A stretch of 64,000 bases of DNA from Bradyrhizobium sp. CSA207. Its GTDB lineage: Bacteria > Pseudomonadota > Alphaproteobacteria > Rhizobiales > Xanthobacteraceae. A program made the position numbers and the translations under genes. Positions 16,461 through 24,308 of the stretch are shown here, in pieces (position 1 is the first letter of the stretch; every line of letters starts with the position of its first letter). The stretch is taken from contig NZ_JAACFT010000039.1 in assembly GCF_029051685.1 (NCBI RefSeq), positions 1 through 64,000 on the forward strand, given 5' to 3'. The notes beneath the pieces are model-generated. The model did not search any database. It saw nothing but the letters and a program-made list of their open reading frames with translations, and was not told where the DNA came from.

Positions 16461-16960
16461 TTCCCGGCGCTCTCAACCGCGATCGCCAACAGACGATCGA
16501 GAAGCTCTACCTGCCCGGACAGCATCTTCGTCCGCGCGAACTCGATATTGAACCATTCCGCACGGTCGACTTCGGGAAAGCTCTGCCGTCGACCGCTTCG
16601 TGGCGGCCATTCGATATCGAAGGTATTGCTGGTCAGCGCCGCCGGATCAAAATGGCCTTCTCCGGCGAATGCGATAACGCGCTTGCCTCCTCGCTGTCGG
16701 ATCTCCCCCAGCGTCCGGAGTGGACCAATCGAAGCATTCGGGCCGAGTTCTTCGGCAAACTCGCGCCGCGCGACCTGCTCCGGAGCATCCGCGGCATCGA
16801 TTTCGCCCTTGGGAATCGACCAAGCGCCATTATCCTTCTTGCGCCAGAACGGACCGCCGGGGTGAACGAGCAGAACCTCGAGCCCGCGAGCGCCCTTGCG
16901 GTAGGCGAGAATGCCCGCACTCAACATTGATTTTCTGGAAGTCTTTTTCAGCGCAGCCAT
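16457..16960 (-). CDS. NUDIX hydrolase
   Basis: A 167-residue protein with a complete Nudix box starting GEIDAADAPEQ and ending RREFAEELG (about residues 52-73), and the flanking WSIPKGE. The C-terminal part has RAEWFNIEFARTKML and GQVELLDRL, as in the diadenosine-polyphosphate or nucleotide-clearing group. It probably hydrolyses a nucleoside diphosphate-linked substrate; the substrate cannot be named from sequence. The gene is cotranscribed with the phosphoesterase (4-base overlap). Confidence 0.85.
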   Translation of the reverse strand: MAALKKTSRKSMLSAGILAYRKGARGLEVLLVHPGGPFWRKKDNGAWSIPKGEIDAADAPEQVARREFAEELGPNASIGPLRTLGEIRQRGGKRVIAFAGEGHFDPAALTSNTFDIEWPPRSGRRQSFPEVDRAEWFNIEFARTKMLSGQVELLDRLLAIAVESAGK

Positions 16961-17024
16961 ATCGCTCGCTGCCGCGGACGACGAAGTAACGGCCGTCTGG
17001 CGCCACTGGATGCTTAGCGACCCG

Positions 17025-17957
17025 CTATGCTGACTTCCGCTGCGGTTTGGCCTCCGGCTTCTTCGCCGCGGCCTCCTTGGCCGGTTTCTTGCCGGCGATT
17101 GGCATCAGCATTTCCTTCTGCCCGGCCGCCGCCTTGCGCGCCTTTTTGCCTGGCTTCTTCTGCGATTCTGTCGCTGTCGCCGCGTCTGCTCCAATGCTCT
17201 TGCGCAGCGCGTCCATCAGGTCCACCACGTTCTCGCCGCGGGGACGCGCTTTCGCGGTAATGGGTTTACCGGCGCGCTTCTGGTTGATGAGATCGATGAG
17301 GGCGGTTTCATACTGGTCTTCGAACTTGTCCGGCTCGAAATGTCCCGCCTTCTGATTGACGATGTGCCTGGCGAGGTCGAGCATGTCCTTGGTGACTTTG
17401 ACGTCCTGGATATCATCGAAATACTCATCCGCAGAACGGACTTCGTAGGGATAACGCAGCAGCGTTCCCATCAGCCCCTTGTCGAGCGGCTCGAGCGCGA
17501 TGATGTGCTCGCGATTGGTCAGCACCACTCGACCTATCGCGACCTTGTTCATCTCGCGAATGGTTTCGCGAATGACGGCGAAGGCATCGTGGCCGACCTT
17601 ACCGTCCGGACGCAGATAGTAGGGACGGATCAGATATCGCGGATCGATCTCGCTGCGGTCGACGAACTCGTCGATCTCGATGGTTCGCGTCGATTCCAGC
17701 GCGACATTCTCGAGCTCCTCCTTGGTCACCTCGATGTACGTATCGGTATCGACCTTGTAGCCCTTGACGATGTCTTCGTTTTCAACTTCCTCACCCGTGT
17801 CCGCGTCCACCTTCGCGTACTTGATGCGGTGGCCCGTCTTTCGGTTGAGCTGGTTGAAGGAGACCTTTTCGGACTCCGACGTGGCGGGATAGAGCGCTAC
17901 CGGACAGGTGACGAGGGAAAGACGCAGGAAGCCTTTCCAGTTAGCGCGGGGGGCCAT
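17025..17957 (-). CDS. ku: Ku protein for non-homologous end joining
   Basis: A 310-residue Ku homologue. The core DNA-ring domain begins WKGFLRLSLVTCPVALYPAT and includes VDADTGEEVENEDIVKGY and the bridge region RYLIRPYYLRPDG. It ends in a Lys/Ala-rich basic tail, as in other bacterial Ku proteins that recruit LigD. Ku binds double-strand ends as a homodimer. The chosen ATG at 17957 is the conserved start before APRANWKG; an upstream frame to 18032 is not supported. A LexA box lies in the divergent intergenic region. Confidence 0.93.
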   Translation of the reverse strand: MAPRANWKGFLRLSLVTCPVALYPATSESEKVSFNQLNRKTGHRIKYAKVDADTGEEVENEDIVKGYKVDTDTYIEVTKEELENVALESTRTIEIDEFVDRSEIDPRYLIRPYYLRPDGKVGHDAFAVIRETIREMNKVAIGRVVLTNREHIIALEPLDKGLMGTLLRYPYEVRSADEYFDDIQDVKVTKDMLDLARHIVNQKAGHFEPDKFEDQYETALIDLINQKRAGKPITAKARPRGENVVDLMDALRKSIGADAATATESQKKPGKKARKAAAGQKEMLMPIAGKKPAKEAAAKKPEAKPQRKSA

Positions 17958-18076
17958 GGCGGGGAACTCCAATACTGATGCCGGATTCAAGACGAATGGC
18001 CTGGCTTGGTTCCGACATCGCGACCCGTCCAACAGGGTGATTTTTTCTTCCCGCGGCTTGAGCAGACTCGACTTTT

Positions 18077-18091
18077 GTTCTCTTTATGTTC
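18077..18091 (+). promoter_or_regulatory. Alphaproteobacterial LexA (SOS) box
   Basis: GTTC at 18077-18080, seven bases, then GTTC at 18088-18091 gives a perfect GTTC-N7-GTTC. This is the known LexA operator of alphaproteobacteria. It lies between the divergent Ku gene and the 18102-19722 cassette, 10 bases before the ATG at 18102. SRAP and dinB in that cassette are natural SOS targets. Confidence 0.7.
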
Positions 18092-18101
18092 TAATTCCGG
18101 C

Positions 18102-18497
18102 ATGACGGATCGACCCGCGAGCTGGCGCATGCCGACCCCAAAGCAGATGGAAAAACTGGCCGCCGAGGCCGCTCGCAGGCCGGCTCCCCCCGCCGCGGCT
18201 CTAGATGCACGTCTTCCGGCCGAATACTGGGAATCGGTCCTCAAAGACCCTCGTGCCGGCGCGACCGGGGCCCAGATGCAGCAGCGACGTCTGTCGGAAA
18301 TCCAGCGCCACGTCCTGCGCGTCTGCTGCCGCCGCTGCGAGCGGACCGTGGAAATCCAGACTGCCGATGCAGTCCGGTTGTATGGCGTCAACGCGGTCTG
18401 GAAGGACGTCGCGCAGCGGCTGCTCGACAACACCTGCCAGCAGCGCACCGGCAGGCATGAAGAAGACGGCTGCTGGCCGGCGTTCGACACGCCGTAG
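18102..18497 (+). CDS. Hypothetical Cys-rich protein, first gene of the SOS-box cassette
   Basis: A 131-residue protein. After a Pro/Ala-rich N-terminal segment it has RVCCRRCERTVEIQTADAVR and later a Cys and CWP near the end, so a zinc-ribbon-like metal site is plausible (CCxxC with C-terminal Cys). No known domain is named with confidence. It precedes another Cys-rich gene, SRAP and dinB in the same direction. No clear Shine-Dalgarno sequence precedes the ATG at 18102, so translation may be leaderless or may start at the ATG at 18129. Confidence 0.65.
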   Translation: MTDRPASWRMPTPKQMEKLAAEAARRPAPPAAALDARLPAEYWESVLKDPRAGATGAQMQQRRLSEIQRHVLRVCCRRCERTVEIQTADAVRLYGVNAVWKDVAQRLLDNTCQQRTGRHEEDGCWPAFDTP

Positions 18498-18543
18498 CCG
18501 CTTCCAATATCGCCGATCCGATCTCTTGCGCTTGGATGTCCGG

Positions 18544-18993
18544 ATGGCCCCGAAGTATCACCCTACGCCCCTGTCGGGCGGCGACCGCAAGGCTCTGGCG
18601 AAAGAGCTCGGCAAGGCGCGGGCAATGGCCAACATCCTGGCCGCCCGGTCGGCGGAGACGCGCGCGAAAGGGGAAGCGCTTATCCAGCAGGCCGACAAGC
18701 TGCTTTGCGAAAGCTGGAACGAGCGGATGTGGTCAGACGGCGAACCAATAGATCCGTCGCCTACCATCGACCAAGCGGTGAATGGAGGCTTCCCTTGGCT
18801 TGAGATTCAGTGCGCGCGGTGCAAGACGCCGAGCGAAGTCGACCTCGCGGCGATGAAACATCCTCCGACCACCTTCGTGCACGATCTCGCCAGCCGGCTG
18901 CGCTGCCGCAAATGCGCCAAGGTGGGCCGGCGTCCTTCCGCGACTCTACTACAGTTGGCGTGGCAGCCGCGCCACCCTCGGACTGAAGCCTGA
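18544..18993 (+). CDS. Hypothetical zinc-ribbon-like protein
   Basis: A 149-residue protein starting MAPKYHPTPLSGGDR. The N-terminal half is helical (KALAKELGKARAMANILAAR). The C-terminal half has two CxxC pairs, CARC (about residue 98) and CRKC (about residue 129), typical of a zinc ribbon. It may bind DNA, given its position in an SOS-box-headed cassette with SRAP and dinB. That role is inferred only from context. A longer upstream frame overlaps the previous gene and is not supported. Confidence 0.65.
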   Translation: MAPKYHPTPLSGGDRKALAKELGKARAMANILAARSAETRAKGEALIQQADKLLCESWNERMWSDGEPIDPSPTIDQAVNGGFPWLEIQCARCKTPSEVDLAAMKHPPTTFVHDLASRLRCRKCAKVGRRPSATLLQLAWQPRHPRTEA

Positions 18994-18996
18994 CCG

Positions 18997-19722
18997 ATGT
19001 GCAATCTCTATTCGATCACGACCAACCAAGCCGCCATCAGCGCGCTGTTCCGCGTCGTGAACCGATACGTTGGTAATCTCGCGCCGATGCCGGGAGTGTT
19101 TCCCGATTACAAGGCGCCGATCGTGCGCAACGGGGCCGAGGGCTGCGAACTCGCTACGGCGCGCTGGGGAATGCCGTCGTCGTCAAATGCGCTGATGGAC
19201 GCCACCAAGAAACGCGCCGAGAAGCTGCAGGCCAAGGGCAAGGCAGTGGATTTCAAGGAATTGCTGCGGATGGAGCCGGACAGCGGAACGACAAACATCC
19301 GCAACGTTCAAAGCAAGCACTGGACGCGATGGCTGGGGACCGAAAATCGCTGCGTGGTGCCGTTCAACTCCTTCAGCGAGTTCAACAAGGCCGAGGGCGG
19401 CGATATCTGGTTCGCGCTCGATGAGACCCGTCCCCTCGCCTGCTTTGCCGGCATTTGGACCAACTGGACCTCCGTCCGGAAGGTGAAGGAAGGCGAGACG
19501 ACCAACGATCTCTTCGCGTTCCTGACAACCGAGCCCAACGCTGAAGTCGGCGCCATCCACCCGAAGGCGATGCCGGTGATCCTTACTACGCCCGACGAAG
19601 TAGAGGCCTGGATGACGGCCTCTTCGGACGAGGCCTTGAAGCTGCAGCGGCCGCTCGCCGACGGAACGCTTCGGATCGTCGCCCGCGGCGCCAAGGAAGA
19701 CCCGATCGGGCCGACAACGTGA
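18997..19722 (+). CDS. SOS response-associated peptidase (SRAP/YedK/HMCES family)
   Basis: A 241-residue SRAP protein. It begins MCNLYSITTNQ; Cys2 after Met removal is the nucleophile that forms a thiazolidine bond with an abasic site in single-stranded DNA. Other conserved parts are RCVVPFNSFSEF (the Glu) and HPKAMPVIL (the His). These proteins shield abasic sites and can be released by their autopeptidase-like activity. The stop overlaps the dinB start (TGATG), so the two genes were coupled, and both sit behind a LexA box. Confidence 0.92.
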   Translation: MCNLYSITTNQAAISALFRVVNRYVGNLAPMPGVFPDYKAPIVRNGAEGCELATARWGMPSSSNALMDATKKRAEKLQAKGKAVDFKELLRMEPDSGTTNIRNVQSKHWTRWLGTENRCVVPFNSFSEFNKAEGGDIWFALDETRPLACFAGIWTNWTSVRKVKEGETTNDLFAFLTTEPNAEVGAIHPKAMPVILTTPDEVEAWMTASSDEALKLQRPLADGTLRIVARGAKEDPIGPTT

Positions 19723-20050
19723 TGGATGGGGACGACGACCAGGCGGTTTCCCCGGGCCGCCAACGCAAGATCATCCACATCGACATGGACGCTTTCTATG
19801 CGAGCGCGGCGTGGTGGCAGCCGCTAGCTACGAAGCCCGTAAATTTGGTGTCCGGTCAGCCATGCCGTCGGTGACGGCCAAGCGGCAGTGCCCCGAGCTT
19901 ATCTTCGTGAAACCTCGCTTCGAGGTCTACAAGGCGGTCTCACAGCAGATCCGCGAGATCTTTGCCGAGCACACTCCGATCATCGAGCCGCTGTCGCTGG
20001 ATGAGGCCTACCTCGACGTCACCGAAAATCTCCAGGGCATACCATTCTGA

Positions 20051-20414
20051 TGTCCCCAGTCAAGCACACAGCGCACGGTTTCTCATCTCCACGAGGACTC
20101 ATCGTGAAGTTCTTGTGCCGATGGATCGTGCAGAGGAGAAGGCGGGACTCAAAGACGTCGGTGAACAGGCTCTGATGCGCGGGTTCGATACCGCATTTCC
20201 GTTTTTTCGTCTGGGGCTGTCCCTGGTCTAGCGTCGGGCGTCGATCGGATGATCGGCCACATAATGGATTTCAGGATTTCCCCTGCCGTGGTCCCGCCTT
20301 CACTTCTGCACGATTAATGTCTGCGACTGCCCCCTGATCTTGATTGCAACAAAGGGGGCGGTGGGCCGGTCGAGCGCACCTCACGACTCGAGCGGTCCAC
20401 AGCCCCCAACGATG
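20051..20414 (-). ncRNA. Non-coding end of the IS element, candidate bridge-RNA region
   Basis: About 364 bases lie downstream of the transposase gene with no credible frame, against only about 100 bases upstream of it. In IS1111-type elements the bridge RNA is encoded at this transposase-distal end. I have not folded the sequence or matched its loops to the dinB target; the call rests on position and family knowledge. Confidence 0.35.
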
Positions 20415-21533
20415 TCACGCCTGTCGAGGTGGCATGAGCTCGCGATTGATCGCCCAAATGAAGGCGGATAGCTCTCGGGCAATCGCCGTGACGATTACGG
20501 TTCGCCGCTTGCCCTTCCGCTCGAGTGAGCGGAAGCGTCCGCACAGCCTGGTTTGCGCTTTCCACGCAATCTCGCGCGCGACTCTCGGTGCGGCCTCCAC
20601 CTTTGGCTGCTTGTCTCGGCTCACGCGCGGCGGATATCGATAGCTCCAGGCCGCCTCTACAAGAATACGTCGCGCCCGCCCATTACCGGCTTTGGTGATG
20701 CCGCCTCGCTTGACTTGGTCGCCAGTCGAGTTTTCTGTGGGCACCAGACCCAGATAGCCCATCAGCTCGCGCGGATTTTGAAAGCGGGATAGATCACCGA
20801 TCTCGGCCAGCACCCCCACAGCCGCAATGAGATCAATCCCACGCACCGCCTGCAGGGCCGACACAACCTCGGCGAGCGACCACTCGGGTACTACCTCGCG
20901 GATGGCATCTTCCAAACGCTCCAGCCGCTCACTTTCCTGGCGTATCCCCTCAAGTAACTCTTCGAATGCGATGCGCTGCTCGCGATGCTCGAGCTTCTGC
21001 GACATGAGCCATCTCATGTGGGCTGGTCCCCACGTTGTCTTGCCCGGATAGATGCGTCCCAGCCGCAGCATCAATGACGAGATCTGTTGACGCTTGCCCT
21101 GGAGGTCCTTCTTCACTGCTTGACGGGCGCGCGAGAGATCGCGCATAGCCTCATGGCGCTCGTCCGGCACCCACACCGCCGTGAGCTCGTCCGCGCGCAA
21201 CAGCTTGGCGAGGCTTACCGCATCGCGCCGGTTCGTCTTCACTCGATCGCCGGCCTTCTTCGGAACGAGCGAGGGGGCCACCACCAGGCAGTCATGGCCG
21301 AGGCTCTTGAGCAGTCTGTAGAGACCGTATCCTGTTGGCCCTGCTTCGTAGCAAAACGTCAACTGACAGCATTTCGCTGCAAGCTTTGCCACCAGCTTTC
21401 GGATCGCTGCCTCCGTGGCAGGAAACTCCCCGAGATATCGTACCTCGCCGCCACGGCCGCCATCGGCAATGGCTATAGCATTGCGCGATTTTGACGTATC
21501 GATTCCGACAAAGACCTCGGTATGATGACCCAC
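20415..21533 (-). CDS. IS110-family DEDD transposase
   Basis: A 372-residue recombinase. The N-terminal DEDD RuvC-like domain has GIDTSKSRNAIAIAD, CYEAGPTGYGLYRLL and KTNRRDAVSLAKLLRADEL. The C-terminal Transposase_20 domain has the helix-hairpin-helix-like AVRGIDLIAAVGVLAEIGD, then YLGLVPTENSTGDQVKRGGI with the catalytic Ser. It appears intact, so the element may still be active. Start at ATG 21533 before GHHTEVF. Confidence 0.95.
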   Translation of the reverse strand: MGHHTEVFVGIDTSKSRNAIAIADGGRGGEVRYLGEFPATEAAIRKLVAKLAAKCCQLTFCYEAGPTGYGLYRLLKSLGHDCLVVAPSLVPKKAGDRVKTNRRDAVSLAKLLRADELTAVWVPDERHEAMRDLSRARQAVKKDLQGKRQQISSLMLRLGRIYPGKTTWGPAHMRWLMSQKLEHREQRIAFEELLEGIRQESERLERLEDAIREVVPEWSLAEVVSALQAVRGIDLIAAVGVLAEIGDLSRFQNPRELMGYLGLVPTENSTGDQVKRGGITKAGNGRARRILVEAAWSYRYPPRVSRDKQPKVEAAPRVAREIAWKAQTRLCGRFRSLERKGKRRTVIVTAIARELSAFIWAINRELMPPRQA

Positions 21534-22465
21534 GACTCGCCCTCCTTGTTTGAGGCTCTACCCGGTCCATCCGGGCAACCCTCGTCGCAACATCGAGGGT
21601 GAGTCGCCTCATTTTGTGGGGGGACATACAGTCTAGCCCGGGATATCGCGCTCGCGATCCGCGCGAAGATCAAGGAGGTAACCGGCCTCAACGCCTCTGC
21701 CGGCATCTCCTATAACAAGTTTCTCGCCAAGCTCGCATCCGACCACCGCAAGCCCAACGGCCAGTACGTCATCACGCCCGAGATGGGCCCGGCATTTGTA
21801 GAAGCCCTGCCGGTCGGCAAATTCCATGGTATCGGACCGGCGACCAGCGCGAAGATGAACTCGCTCGGCCTCCACACCGGCCTCGACATGCGCAATCAGT
21901 CTCTCGAATTCATGCAGGCAAACTTCGGGAAGGCCGGAAGCTATTATTACTGGATCTCGCGAGGCGTCGACAACCGCGAGGTCCGCTCCGATCGAATACG
22001 AAAATCGGTCGGCGCAGAGAATACCTTTTTCAACGACCTAACTGATTTCAAAACCATGGTCGCCGAACTGCAGCCATTGATCGACAAGATCTGGCTGCAC
22101 TGCGAAGATAAGGGAGCGCGAGGACGAACGGTAACCCTGAAGGTCAAGTTCAACGACTTCAAGATGATTACGCGCAGCAGGTCGGTACCAGTCGCCGTTT
22201 CGAGTCGCGCGGATCTCGAACGCCTATCGGTCGCGTTGCTTCAGAACGAGATGCCTTTTTCGAAGCCAGTTCGGCTGTTGGGGGTGTCGGTTTCGTCGTT
22301 ACAAGACAACGAAGCAGAGCTGGAGCTTGGTCTATCGATCTAACGATCGCAGCGCACGCATCATCGTATTGCTCTCGCCGCCGCGGAAGCCTTCTCAAAC
22401 CCGCGATGAGCGGAACAATCCAAGGCTTCCGTTTGCTCTGTAGTAACGCGAGCGCGCGATCCAGG

Positions 22466-23539
22466 CTATTCGTAGGGCAATTCGCCGAAGAGACCGATCA
22501 TGAGGTCCCCGTGGAGTTGAGCAAACGGAATATCGACATAATGACCCGGGTGCCTTGGTTTGGCTCTGCCGTCATTTGGACCGTTCCTAGTGTGCCCGCG
22601 TACATGCTCGCCGCTATCCTTGATATAGGGCAAAATGACCAATCGGCCGTGGTTGGTCGAGCGGATTGTGCCTTCCTTCCACAAGGTGCTTCCCTCGGAC
22701 TCTTTGGTGGAAGTGGTCTGTTTGACCTGCCACCCGATGCCGCCATCATCTTCGTACCAGAAGACGATGCCGTTCGCGACCAGCACCTTTTGACCATTGG
22801 CCAATGCTTCCGCCAGCATACGCTGTACGCTTGCGAGTTGAAGCAACTGGTTGGCGCGGGGCAACAAGATCTGCCGAATCTTAGCCTTTGTCTTTCCCCA
22901 ATGGTCGTCGACGCTGTAGCCAAAGCCGTTGGCGATCCGTGCTCGCAAGGCTTTTGCCGCGGATCGCTCGCCGGCGATGTAAGGCTTGGACCATTTATTG
23001 TCGTGCGAGAGGTAAAGAATGGAGCGGTGCCAACTGCGATCTGTCTTCCGGACCGTCACGATCGCGATCCTCAGATAGGGCATGTCTGAAAGCTGTTCGC
23101 TCAGTTCCTGACGGAAAGAAGCCGACTCTGCAGGCAGCACAATCGCAGAAGGATCCGGCCGCGGGTCTTTGGCGTGCCGTCGGCGTGCCTCTGCAAGCAT
23201 AAGCTCCTCTTCGTCGCGAAGGCGTTCTTTGGATTGCAAGTTCTTTGCGACTTTAAGCTGGAGCGAACGTTTCCTCTCCGCATCCATCTCGCGCGCTGCG
23301 AGCGCGACATGCAACGTCTGATTGAGTATGGCGGCGGCCGATAGCGCGGCCTCTCGGTCCGGATAGACGTCGCCGCGCACGCCTCCATTCTCGGTCGGCA
23401 CCCTGCGGTCGCGCCAGATTGGACCCTTGTCGCCTTGCTCTACCAGTTCCTGCATCAACCAGTTATCGAACAGCGGGCGATAGTGCGGCCACACCGCCAG
23501 TGCGGCATCATAATCTCGGGCGTTGTCTCCCCATTTCAT
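22466..23539 (-). CDS. Hypothetical protein, unknown family
   Basis: A 357-residue soluble protein with no motif I recognise. The N-terminal part (MKWGDNARDYDAALAVWPHY) is followed by a charged helical segment at about 80-135 (repeated Arg/Glu/Lys, likely coiled coil). The C-terminal part is beta-rich (GQKVLVANGIVFWYEDDGG and onward). It lies between the broken dinB and the defence island. The frame is intact and its base composition matches the defence genes (slightly lower GC than the core). Function cannot be given. Confidence 0.6.
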   Translation of the reverse strand: MKWGDNARDYDAALAVWPHYRPLFDNWLMQELVEQGDKGPIWRDRRVPTENGGVRGDVYPDREAALSAAAILNQTLHVALAAREMDAERKRSLQLKVAKNLQSKERLRDEEELMLAEARRRHAKDPRPDPSAIVLPAESASFRQELSEQLSDMPYLRIAIVTVRKTDRSWHRSILYLSHDNKWSKPYIAGERSAAKALRARIANGFGYSVDDHWGKTKAKIRQILLPRANQLLQLASVQRMLAEALANGQKVLVANGIVFWYEDDGGIGWQVKQTTSTKESEGSTLWKEGTIRSTNHGRLVILPYIKDSGEHVRGHTRNGPNDGRAKPRHPGHYVDIPFAQLHGDLMIGLFGELPYE

Positions 23540-23713
23540 CGCATGCTCTCAACATTAATCGGTTATAGAAGTTCGCGTGGCGCGGTTGTATCTACGCCTA
23601 TTGAGACAAAACAGGAATGAGCGACCGTCAACTCGGGGCGTTGGGATATTAAAATTCGTACGCTCGCCTCCGCTTGATCGGGCGCTGAGCTGGATTGGGA
23701 TGGGTGAGACAAA

Positions 23714-24229
23714 ATGCGATTCTTCCCGGACAACGTTCCGCTTATTGCTTTTCTGGCAAACTTGGTACCCCTATTGCATTTCCACTTTGCGAAAGTGTTC
23801 CGCAGCCCTGGCCGCGAAATACCGACATACCTCTATGTCCTGCTTGGGATCGGATATCTGAGCATCGTCGTGTTTTTCATCGTCGATTTCTCGCGGCAAG
23901 ACCGTATTCACTATCTGGATCTCATCGCAGCAACGACCGTCTATGCGGGAATTTTGTACGTCGCGATCGGAGAGATGCTTCTCCGGGGCGGCGCTCTATA
24001 TCTGACGGAATGGCGTGGCGAACACTGGGCCAAGGAGCTCGACTACGTTTATCTTACCCTTGGCGCCATTGGCCTAGCGATGTCCACGAACCGTCTCGAC
24101 GTAGTCGACCAAAGATTATCCGTACCGGAATTCGTGGGCCCATTTCTGCTGGCTACGGCGCTCGTCGTCCGGGCGCTAAAAACGCGCGTCGAGATAAATG
24201 AATGGAACAAGGCTCCCAAAGCGCCCTGA
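23714..24229 (+). CDS. Small integral membrane protein, unknown function
   Basis: A 171-residue protein with about five hydrophobic segments, near residues 8-25, 39-60, 70-92, 108-125 and 135-155, separated by short charged loops. It faces the end of the large STAND gene (convergent, 79 bases apart). Small multi-spanning proteins are common membrane effectors in nucleotide-signalling defence systems, but this one has no ligand domain and no operon link. An effector role is only a possibility. The ATG at 23714 follows a GGGTGAGACAAA leader. Confidence 0.6.
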   Translation: MRFFPDNVPLIAFLANLVPLLHFHFAKVFRSPGREIPTYLYVLLGIGYLSIVVFFIVDFSRQDRIHYLDLIAATTVYAGILYVAIGEMLLRGGALYLTEWRGEHWAKELDYVYLTLGAIGLAMSTNRLDVVDQRLSVPEFVGPFLLATALVVRALKTRVEINEWNKAPKAP

Positions 24230-24308
24230 AACCGTACGCCCCGCGAAGCATTCGCTACCGTTAACCTCTTCTTGGGCAATCAGCATTGATCGGACGCTAG
24301 GCAGCTGG

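Larger units (their letters stand above)
20044..21632 (-). mobile_element. IS110-family insertion sequence in dinB
   Basis: The element is about 1.59 kb, bounded by the dinB reading frame on both sides (…GGCATACC left, CTAGCCCGG right). No target-site duplication is evident, as expected for IS110. It has an 8-bp inverted repeat, ATGTCCCC (20050-20057) and GGGGACAT (21620-21627), a few bases inside each end. Subterminal repeats and a long non-coding stretch after the transposase gene (20051-20414) fit the IS1111 branch of IS110. In this family a bridge RNA made from a non-coding end directs target choice. Exact ends are inferred to within a base or two. Confidence 0.85.
19722..22343 (+). pseudogene. 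dinB: DNA polymerase IV gene, broken by a deletion and an IS110-family insertion
   Basis: The 5' part reads KIIHIDMDAFYAS and then jumps out of frame to RGVVAAASYEARKFG near 19805. The residues expected between them (about 20 codons) are missing, so a deletion of non-multiple-of-three length removed them. The polymerase reading then continues with SLDEAYLDVTENLQGIP to about 20043. An insertion sequence occupies about 20044-21632, after which the frame resumes with LARDIALAIRAK and goes to the normal C-terminus at 22343. Catalytic acidic residues in IDMDAF and LDEAY survive, but no full-length polymerase can be made. Pol IV would have carried out translesion synthesis. Confidence 0.9.
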
